Positions 56,068 through 64,000 of a stretch of 64,000 bases of DNA are shown here, one piece after another. The notes beneath the pieces were generated by a model, which was not told the DNA's origin, did not search any database, and saw only the letters and a program-made list of their open reading frames with translations. The first letter of the stretch is position 1; every line of letters begins with the position of its first letter. Both the position numbers and the translations under genes were made by a program. Origin of the DNA: Orientallactaga sibirica (Eukaryota; Chordata; Mammalia; Rodentia; Dipodidae); NCBI GenBank assembly GCA_036365145.1, contig JAEOAD010000035.1, positions 4,215,501-4,279,500 of the forward strand, in the 5' to 3' direction.

Positions 56068-56261
56068 GTATCTCCATGTTTTGATCTGGTTTGCAAAGCA
56101 AGCACCGTCAACTTTAAAGATTAATTATAGAACATAATGGCACAGGGTAAATTTGGTTTAATTGATGTTTCCATCTTACGAAGAATACTCCAAAAGTATT
56201 GATTTGGTATTAACACACAAGCCAACAAAAGTTTAGCCATTGACTTACAATCATTGTGTTT

Positions 56262-56373
56262 TGATTTTCAAAACAGTTCCTAGCTATGCAGCCCAGGCCA
56301 GCTTTGAACTATTGATCCTCCTGCCTCAGCCTCATGAGGGCTCGGATTACAGGCATACACTATTACCCATGCT
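56262..56373 (-). mobile_element. Old B1-type SINE
   Basis: agctatgcagcccaggccag, gatcctcctgcctcagcctc and gctcggattacaggcataca: diverged reverse 7SL-type copy. Confidence 0.65.
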
Positions 56374-56406
56374 ATGGTCTTACGATTGTTAAAAATTTCT
56401 TTCCTC

Positions 56407-56662
56407 AGGCTGGAGAGATGGCTTAGCAGTTAAGGTGCCTGCCTGCTAAGCCTAAGAACAGGGTTCCAATCTCCAGGTCCCACGTTTAGCCAGATGCAAG
56501 GTGACGCAAGGGCGCAATGCCGCACTTGCCCACAGGGGGGGCTCACACATCTGGATTTTGTTCACAGCAGCTGAGAGACTGCTGGCGCGCCCATTCTCTA
56601 TCTGTCTCCCTCTCCCTCTATCTCTGTCTGTCTCTCTCTGTCTCCAAAAATAAAAATAAAAA
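56407..56662 (+). mobile_element. DIP-like SINE, long form
   Basis: aggctggagagatggcttag head, ggttccaatctccaggtccc without duplication, CT tract and (AAAAT)n tail. Target duplication around aaatttctttcct / aaattctttcct. The CTCF-like core is altered (CCACAGGGGGGGCT, 56530-56543). Confidence 0.92.
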
Positions 56663-56934
56663 TAAATTCTTTCCTTGATACTGACAATATTACCATATTA
56701 AAGACATAAATCTCTTAGAATAGAAGCCTGGTTAAATTTGCTCAACTCTGAACTTTCTACATTTATTTTATCAAAGAATGCTGTGCCAACCTTCTTACTA
56801 AGGTGCTATGAGTGTTCAGCCTACCTTGAGATACTCTGATCTATGGTTAGTAATGAAGGCTGGATTGCTAATGAGAACTAGGGGAAATCAAGATTTGGAC
56901 TGTGATATCTCCCAAACTTTCTAGCCATATTTAG

Positions 56935-56937
<3 letters not shown>

Positions 56938-56979
<42 letters not shown>

Positions 56980-56984
56980 TGTGT
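56938..56984. repeat. (GT)n microsatellite
   Basis: About 22 GT units with one interruption. Confidence 0.95.
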
Positions 56985-57049
56985 TAAGATTGGTTGTTTT
57001 ATAGTCTGAGGGGAAGAATTTATTCTGCAAGTATAACAATCATTTCTTC

Positions 57050-57235
57050 AGTACTTACCATGTTCTAGATGTAGTTTTAAGGCTTTCACATGCATTATTT
57101 GAAGAAATTCTCATAATAAACTCTGAGGAGGTAGGTAGTATTATAATCTGCATTTCACAGATGAGAAAATTGAACCACAGAGGCCAAGTAACTTGTTCAA
57201 GGTGACCCAGAACATGGCAGGAGGGACTCCTCATC
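57050..57235 (-). mobile_element. MIR SINE
   Basis: tatttgaagaaattctcata, ctgaggaggtaggtagtatt, tttcacagatgagaaaattg and ccaagtaacttgttcaaggt follow the reverse MIR consensus closely; best MIR of the window. Confidence 0.85.
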
Positions 57236-57370
57236 ATGTTAAGTGCTGTCCTTCTCTAAGTATTATAGAAGCAAAAGGGTTAAAACCAGACTGGCAACCA
57301 TTTTCGCAGAGGCAACTGGGACCATAGGAGTAGAATAATTAACATGGTGGTGTTTCTATAAAAACCAGGA

Positions 57371-57592
57371 GGGGAGCTGGTGAGATGGTTAAGGCCACTT
57401 GCCTGTGAAGCCTAAGGACCCATGTTCTCCTCTCCAGATCCCACATAAGCCAGATGTACAAGGTGATGCAAGAGCACAAGGTCGTACCTATGCACAAGAT
57501 GGTGCATGCATCTGGAGTTCAATTGCAGTGGCTGGAGACACCAATTCGCTCTCTCTGTCTCTCTCATAAAAAATACAAAAAAAAAAAAAAAA
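57371..57592 (+). mobile_element. DIP-like SINE, short form
   Basis: ggagctggtgagatggttaa head, gtgcatgcatctggagttca middle and a 17-A tail. It contains a small duplicated acaaggt/acaagatgg segment (about 57458-57505). Confidence 0.88.
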
Positions 57593-57664
57593 AGAGGGAA
57601 GCATGAGATAGACAAACAACATTGTTATTTTTACCATGAGTTGAATATTTCTGTCTCTATCTTT

Positions 57665-58038
57665 ATCTCCTGTGTGTATTTGTGTGTGTTGTGTGTGTGT
57701 GAATGCTCGTGTGTGCACAGATACAGATTCTCCGTGGGCACAAATGTGGAGGCCAGAGGAGGATCATAGATGGACTCCTTTACTGTTTTTCTGCCTTGTT
57801 TCCTTGGGATGGAGTGTCATTGAAAGCAGACCTACAATGTTTAGTCCGATTGGCTGGTCAGTGGACTCCAGTAATTCTTTGTTCCTTACAGGACTGCAGT
57901 GATGGAAGTGTGTTTCTACACCCAGTTATTTTTTAAAAGTGGGTTCTGGGACATCAAACCCAGGCTCTGTCAGACCATCTGGGGCCCTCATGCTTGCACA
58001 GCAAGTCCCCTCGCCTGCTGCCATCTCACCAGTCCCCT
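57665..58038 (-). mobile_element. B4-type SINE
   Basis: GT-rich tail, atgtggaggccagaggagga, tttccttgggatggagtgtc, gggacatcaaacccaggctc and gctgccatctcaccagtccc head. Confidence 0.7.
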
Positions 58039-58789
58039 CAGACGATTCTGATGGAGGAAAGGAGACAGTGTTAGAAAAACCATGGTGTAATGGGTGAACG
58101 TTCTGGTGGCTTTGGACATCAAATCTTTTTTATTCTTTTTCTTCCATCTTTTTCCTTTCCTCTTTCTGCGTCTTTCCTTCCTGTCCTTTCCTTTTTCCTA
58201 GCCCGTTCTGTTCGTTCTCTTCCTGCTTCCCTCTCTCCCTTCTTTTCTTCATTATTTGCTCTTTTTTTTTTTGCTCCTTCCAGCTACTTCTTTACCTCCT
58301 CCTTCTCTTCCTCCACCTTCTTTCTCCAGGCTCCACCACACTTCATCAGGAAGCCTGACCCTCTGCTCTCTCTCTTCTGCACTTGCCTCCCTGTGGTCTA
58401 GCTTGTAGAGTAGTTAAAGCAGGATCCTCAGTGGCCACAATGCAGACAGAAAAGCTAAACTTCTAGAAACCTCCTTGAGGACCCTATAACTTGTACCTCT
58501 CTGTTTTGCATGTTCTCACCTGCTACCATTTCCCCTGATCTCTGTGTTCCGACCCCACAGATCCCATTGCTGTACTTCATGCATGCTCCATGGTGTTCCT
58601 CAGCTAGGGAACTCTTGCTTCATGCATGCTTGGAGCTCCTTCCCTTCCTGGCAAGGTTTCCTCTGTAATCTCTGGAGGAAGTCCACATGGCCACAGGAAG
58701 AGTGCCAGCCCCACATATCGCATGTATTCCCTCTCCTTATAGGCTGTTTCTCTTTTACAAAGTACTAATTACACTGCAATTCCTGTCTT
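58039..58789. other. Anonymous DNA with a polypyrimidine tract
   Basis: 58115-58345 is about 230 bp of mostly C/T. The 103-codon frame over it (Phe/Ser/Leu-rich) is a composition artefact. The remainder has no feature. Confidence 0.55.
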
Positions 58790-59640
58790 GATATATGTAG
58801 TCATGTGCCACACCATGGCATTTTGTTCAATGGTCCACATATATGACAATTGTCCTGTGACATTATAACGCCGTGTGAAATTCCTTTCACATAGTAATGT
58901 CATTGCTGTTGTAGTGATGCTGGCAATAAATCGGCTGCCAGTTAAAAAGTTACAGGAAAGTAATTTATTATTAACTAAAGAAGTTCTTACGGATGCACTG
59001 TAGCTTGAGTGCACAGAGTTTATCAAGTTTAAAGTAGTAATGTTAAGTAATGTCATGTTAAGGTAGTAATGTTCTAGGCCTTTCCGGTTCATTCCCCACT
59101 TACCTTGTCTGGGAAGAGCAACATCCACTCCTGCAAGTTCTGTTAAAAGTCAGTGCCCTGTAAAATCTTCAATACCATGTTTTTTTTTTTTAAAATTAAA
59201 TATTTTTATTTTTATTTATTTATTTATTTGACAGAGAGAAAGAGGGAGAGAGAGAGAAAGGGAGAGAATGGGCACACCAGGGCCTCCTGCAAACAAACTC
59301 CAGACACATGCGCCCCCTTGTGCATATGGCTAATGTGGGGTCCTGAGGAATTGAACCTGGGTCCTTTGGCTTTGTAGGCAAATGCCTTAACCGCTAAGCC
59401 ATCTGTCCAGCCCTGATGCCATGTTTTTACATTGTCATTTTGTGGTTAAATATGTTTAGGTCAGTAAGTTCTTACCACTGGGTTATAATTGCCTACCGTA
59501 CTCAGTATATAGTAGTCTTCTGCAGATCTGGGGTCAAAGATCAATCGGTGAAACTGTGTAACCCAGACATGCTGGATTGTGCTGCTTGGGTTGAAGTAAG
59601 TACACTCCTTAAGTAAGACGTCCTCGCAAGTCCTAACCCA
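58790..59640. mobile_element. Tigger-like DNA transposon relic, split by a SINE
   Basis: tgtagtcatgtgccacacca, cacatatatgacaattgtcc, gtagtgatgctggcaataaa, aatgttctaggcctttccgg and aacatccactcctgcaagtt are followed, after the inserted DIP, by aaatatgtttaggtcagtaa, ttataattgcctaccgtact and aagtacactccttaagtaag. These words keep the order of an internally deleted mammalian pogo/Tigger-type element known to me from primates. The transposase region is missing. Subfamily and strand are not assigned. Confidence 0.65.
59185..59414 (-). mobile_element. DIP-like SINE, short form, inside the transposon relic
   Basis: Reverse copy with head gccttaaccgctaagccatc at right. Target duplication accatgttttt / gccatgttttt (59174-59184 and 59418-59428). 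Confidence 0.94.
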
Positions 59641-60837
59641 GGAGCCCAGCACTCGGCAGAGCCACGGGTTCAGAAGGAGAGGAATTGCTGGGCTCTTTGA
59701 TTTTGTAGATTTCTAGGTTTTGTGGGGCTGGCTGAGGGCTTGAACCAGGACTTTTGGCCCACTGCCCAGTGCTCTGTCTGTCCTCCAACATTGCCCTTCC
59801 AGCACCATGGCTCCTGGATAGTTTCTTTTCAGAAGAGCAGCTATTTTTAAGGGAAGAAGTCCATTGGAGTTTATGCCAGGGAAGGACCTGGGATCCAAAA
59901 GGAAGTTGGCTTGTACATTGCTCTACCAGGAATCCTTCTCTGCCAACCTCTGACCCTTCTTTCTGAAATATGGCCATAAAATAATGGATCTGTAAACTGC
60001 ACTGGGCAATTATAGCTCTCCTGGAGTGAAAGTGGGCTGTCATTAGCCCAGCTTATGGACACCAGCTTGATACAGTTGGCTCTCAGCCAGGGTGGGAAAC
60101 TGCCTTCCACAGGGAGGACACAGGTTCAATGGGATAATTAGGCAGGGGTTTGTGCAGGTTTGTTGATATAAATGTGCTACAGATTAGCCTTTTCCCCTTT
60201 CCTCGCTGAGCAAGGATCAGACAGAACAGGTGGAAAGCTAATGGGGGAACATGAAATTAATACTTTGTTTCCTGGTCCCGCCTTTGTTGTTTCTGTAGAG
60301 AGGATTTCTTCAGAATCTTCAAACACATTACAAGCACCTTTTTCATCCCAGTTTATTTAGTTTAGTCTAAAACTTCTGGCCCAAAGGGGTCTGAGTCATC
60401 CTAATTTTCAAAAGAAGTTTGTCCACTTTGGTGGGAAATGTTCTAGGAATAAACATCTGGAAAATGGAACAATTAAAAGCAATATGAAATAAAACACAAG
60501 CCCTTCAAAGTAGCTATTAAACCTCAGCCACAGCCCCATCCCAGACTCCAAATGTCAGCTTGACCTTAATCTAATCAACTCGTTCATGCTGCAGGATTAG
60601 AGCCGGTCCAAAAGTGTCCTAGCCTCATGGTTCTTGGACGCTAGTGCTTTTGCCTGGTGAGAGGTGGGATTTGGAACATTTATGTCCTCTGTAGGTCCTA
60701 ACGTCCAGAAGAGAAGAGCTTACTTCCAGACATCAGCTTAAAGCAAAAGGACGGGGAGAAAAAAATGAACAAACAAATCAGTCCAATTAGTCCCACCCAT
60801 TCTCATGAGGCCATCAACCTCCTTTTCTCGACTGCAT
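59641..60837. other. Anonymous single-copy DNA
   Basis: No transposon text recognised over 1.2 kb. A 136-codon minus-strand frame (59633-60043) has no domain or signal I can identify. Confidence 0.4.
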
Positions 60838-60922
60838 CTGTGGCTGTGTCATGCAGTGCTTACCCAACATGTACAAGGCTCTAGGTTTGATCCCCAGTAC
60901 TACAAAAAAAAAAAAAAAAAAA
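60838..60922 (+). mobile_element. ID-like SINE
   Basis: ctgtggctgtgtcatgcagt, caaggctctaggtttgatcc (B box) and a 20-A tail: a diverged ID element. Confidence 0.7.
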
Positions 60923-61334
60923 ACAAAACTCCCCCCCCCATATTTTTAGATTTGAAGACAATACTTCAGAATGACTTTAGAAAGACCTGGATATTCAAGC
61001 TTTATTTTGCCCTTAATGTCCCTTTAATAATTTTCCACTATCCTCAGATTTCATTGCCTTGTGGTTTTTCCACTAAGCGGTACGCTGGGTTCTGTTTGTG
61101 TGCGCCTGCCTTCTCTTAGGTCAGAGGAGACAATATGTATACTTCAAAACCATTAGCTGCAGAGACTGACCATAAGAAAATGTACTGAAACACCTGCAAG
61201 CTCACTCCACCTTGGAAACACCCAGGTAGACATCAAAAGATGGACCCAAGTTAACTTTGTAAGACTTCTAGAAACCAATGAAGACTCTGCAGCAAAAAAG
61301 CAGACCACTGATCAAGGAAGAGGCATAACCAAAG
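60923..61334. other. Anonymous DNA, nothing recognised
   Basis: No repeat text identified. It is the left flank of the minisatellite. Confidence 0.4.
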
Positions 61335-63111
61335 ATTGTTGTTAACGTGGTGTAGTGCTGTGTGGTTCAGCATCGTTGTTAACGTGATGTAATGCTGTGT
61401 GGTTCAGAATCATTGTTAACGTGGTGTAGTGCTGTGTGGACAGCATCGTTGTTAACGTGGTGTAGTGCTGTGTGGTTGCATGTTAATGCTGGTGTAGTGC
61501 TGTGTGGTTCAGAATCAGTTGTTAGCATCGGTGTACGTGGTATAGTGCTGTGTGGACAGCATCGTTGTTAACGTGGTGTAGTGCTGTGTGGTTTAGTGCT
61601 GTGTGGTTGCATCATTGTTGCGTGGTGTGTGGTTCAGAATCTTTGTTAACGTGGTGTAGTGCTGTGTGGACAGCATCGTTGTTAACGTGGTAGTGCTGTG
61701 TGGACAGCATCATTGTTAACGTGGTTAGTGCTGTGTGGACGTTGTTAACGATGTAAGTGCTGTGTGGTTCAGAATCATTGTGGTAAGTGCTGTGTGGTGG
61801 TGTTGCGTGGTGTAGTGGTTGTGGAAGCATCATTGTTAACGTGGTGTAGTGCTGTGTGGACAGCATCGTTGTTAGCAGTGCTGTGTGGAGTTGTTAACGT
61901 GGTGTAGTGCTGTGGTTCAGCATCATTGTTAACGTGGTGTAGTGCTGTGTGGTTCAGCATCATTGCTGGACAGCATCATTGTTGGTGTAGTGCTGTGTGG
62001 TTCAGCATCATTGGTGTAGTGCTGGTATAGTGCTGGTAGTGGTTGGACAGCAGCATCAGTGCTGTGTAACGTTGTTCACGTGGTGGGGTGCATGTGTGGT
62101 GTAGTGCTGTGTGGTGTGGACAGCATCGTTGTTAACGTGGTGTAGTGCTGTGTGGACAGCATCGTTGTTAACGTGGTGTAGTGCTGTGTGGACAGCATCG
62201 TTGTTAACGTGGTGTAGTGCTGTGTGGACAGCAGCGTGGTGTAGTGCTGTTAGCATCGTTGTTAACGTGGTGTAGTGCTGTGTGTTGTTAACGTGGTGTA
62301 GTGCTGTGTGGACAGCATCGTTGTTAACGTGGTGTAGTGCTGTGTGGTTCAGCATCGTTGTTAACGTGGTGTAGTGCTGTGTGGTTCAGAATCATTGTTA
62401 ACGTGGTGTAGTGCTGTGTGGACAGCATCGTTGTTAACGTGGTGTAGTGCTGTGTGGGACAGTGGTGTAGTGCATGGTGTAGTGTGGTTAATCATTGTTG
62501 CGTGGTGTAGTGCTGCATCGTTGTTAACGTGGTGTAGTGCTGTGTGGACAGCATCATTGTTAACGTGGTGTAGTGCTGTGTGGTGCATCGTTGTTAACGT
62601 GGTGTAGTGCTGTGTGGACAGCATCATTGTTAACGTGGTATAGTGCTGTGTGGTTCAGCATCGTTGTTAACGTGGTGTAGTGCTGTGTGGACAGCATCGT
62701 TGTTAACGTGGTATAGTGCTGTGTGGTTCAGCATCGTTGTTAACGTGGTATAGTGCTGTGTGGACAGCATCGTTGTTAACGTGGTGTAGTGCTGTGTGGA
62801 CAGCATCGTTGTTAACGTGGTATAGTGCTGTGTGGTTCAGCATGGTTACATAGTGCTGTGTGGTACAGCATCATTTTTAACATGGTGTAGTGCTGTGTGG
62901 ACAGCATCGTTGTTAACGTGGTGTAGTGCTGTGTGGTTCAGCATCATTGTTTACGTGGTGTAGTGCTGTGTGGTACAGCATGGTGTAGTGCTGTGTGGTT
63001 CAGCATGGTGGTATAGTGCTGTGTGGACAGCATTGTTGTTAATGTGGTTCAGCATCGTTGTTGCTGTGTGGGACAGCATTGTTGTTAATGTGGTATATGC
63101 TGTGTGGTTCA
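61335..63111. repeat. Minisatellite of 36/37-bp units
   Basis: About 1.78 kb of tandem units of the type gttgttaacgtggtgtagtg + ctgtgtggacagcatc (36 bp) or ctgtgtggttcagcatc (37 bp). The two unit kinds alternate irregularly; units at the left (61480-62100) are often truncated or scrambled, those at 62110-62220 and 62590-62830 are almost identical. Each unit has a GTTAAC palindrome. The 36-bp unit stays in frame, so the minus strand shows a 12-residue peptide repeat (DAVHTALHHVNN); 37-bp units and deletions break it, so it is not taken as coding. Confidence 0.97.
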
Positions 63112-63696
63112 GATAATGTTTCCCAATTACTGGTGCCTCTGTCAGGACAGAAGGTAACCAGTGAGCCGTGCAAACAATGTTCTGGCTCCGCTGAAAGCTG
63201 GTTTCTGCCCCACCTGACCTGAAGTTCTGAGGGGAAGGGTGGCACTGTGGTTCAAAGCAATGCTGAGTGCTGGGTGAGAGCTGTTTGCACAAAGCCTCAG
63301 GCATACCTGAGGGAGGAGAGTATGGGCAGGGGAATATCATACAAATGCAAACACCCTGAAGGTCTCAGGAAAGTTAAGCTTTGTGAAAGGAGCTAAGTAT
63401 GGAGAGGAATGGGGAGAGGGTCATAAGTCTAGGCCCAGGGAAGACGCTTCTCCAGCACCTTCATGCCTGACAAGATACTGAATACCTTGTCCTGGCCTTG
63501 TGTAGAGTGGGTTCATAAAAGCTCAGAAATGTGAAGATTTTCCCCTCAAATTCTTTTTGTTAAGCATTTTGTGTTTAGTGTGTGGTATATGTGTGCATGT
63601 GTGGTGTACATATGTGTGCACAGATTCACATACACTGTGTGCATGCTCACACATGCTAGAAAACTGTGATGGGCCACTCCTGTAGTGTACTTCTGC
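63112..63696. other. Anonymous DNA, TG-rich at right
   Basis: 63560-63660 alternates TG/CA words (possible worn B4 tail). The rest has no feature. Confidence 0.4.
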
Positions 63697-63699
63697 CAC

Positions 63700-63938
63700 A
63701 TTCTTTCTTTCTTTTCTTTTTGTTTATTTGTATTTATTAATTTGAGAGCGACAGAGAAAAAAAGAGGGAGAGAGAGAGAGAATGGGCACACCGGGACCTC
63801 CAGCCACTGTAAACAAACCCCAGAATCATGTGCCACCTTGTGCTTCTGGCTAACGTGGGTTCTGGGGAATCAGCCCTTGAACCAGGGTCCTTAGGCTTCA
63901 CAGGCAAGCACTTAACCACTAAGCCATCTCTGTAGCCC
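63700..63938 (-). mobile_element. DIP-like SINE, short form
   Basis: gtatttattaatttgagagc tail side, atgggcacaccgggacctcc, tgtgccaccttgtgcttctg, and head ccactaagccatctctgtag. Confidence 0.93.
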
Positions 63939-64000
63939 ACTGAGTTCACTGAACCGGGAACTCATCATTTTAGTTATGCTGACAGACCAGGGAGCCCCAG

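Noticed and set aside
61335..63111. Possible CRISPR-like array of regular repeats
   Set aside because: There are no unique spacers between constant repeats; the whole unit repeats head to tail, in a mammalian genome.
61612..63340. Histidine-rich repetitive frames on the minus strand
   Set aside because: Translation of the minisatellite; frame broken by 37-bp units.

Overview
The window is mammalian nuclear DNA from a rodent. I find no protein-coding gene, no rRNA or tRNA gene, and nothing prokaryotic or viral that is intact. The lineage is read from its dispersed repeats. Two SINE families recur on both strands: a tRNA-derived, B2-superfamily element that starts like 'gggctggagagatggct' and ends in a CT-rich tract plus AATAAA-type tail, and a B1 element with an unusual central text ('accctgagactacatagtgaattcc'-type, read in pieces). 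From memory this combination fits jerboas and relatives (Dipodoidea, where the B2-like family is called DIP) and not mouse, rat or squirrel. Every long open reading frame I looked at lies in a repeat, a low-complexity tract or anonymous sequence with no recognisable domain.

Layout. 1-4.4 kb: anonymous DNA, then an ancient L1 ORF2 fossil opened by a 1.5-kb block (DIP SINE, B1, younger L1 3' end) and followed by a MaLR-like LTR. 4.4-5.8 kb: the longest clean single-copy stretch of the left half; it holds a near-perfect CTCF motif (4554-4570), a YY1-like site and an AT-rich, homeodomain-motif-rich block, and is the best regulatory candidate. 5.8-15 kb: L1 3' UTR relic, SINEs, microsatellites, one MIR and a solo LTR. 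15-18.3 kb: nested LTR region with three (TTCC)n arrays. 18-29.5 kb: old L1 3' and ORF2 relics on the minus strand, an ERVL-type LTR, MIRs, a (CTAT)n array and anonymous DNA. 29.5-33 kb: a plus-strand ancient L1 ORF2 fossil broken by SINEs. 33-38 kb: DIP elements, two ERV LTR candidates and a minus-strand L1 relic. 38-47 kb: mostly anonymous DNA with one ERVL-type LTR and scattered SINEs. 47-58 kb: L1, L2, MIR, MaLR LTRs, B4 elements and local tandem duplications. 58.8-59.64 kb: a Tigger-like DNA-transposon relic split by a SINE. 61.3-63.1 kb: a 1.8-kb minisatellite of 36/37-bp units.

How it works together. There is no pathway or operon here. The window reads as intergenic or intronic DNA shaped by retroposition. 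Its most testable biological content is (i) the single-copy CTCF/YY1 site and neighbouring candidate enhancer near 4.5-5 kb, (ii) the long DIP subfamily, every copy of which carries a CTCF-like core (CCACAAGGGGGCGC or variants), which could spread CTCF sites in this lineage as B2 does in mouse, and (iii) the minisatellite. I did not find an undescribed multi-gene system and do not claim one. Family names come from remembered consensus texts; boundaries of old repeats are approximate by tens of bases.
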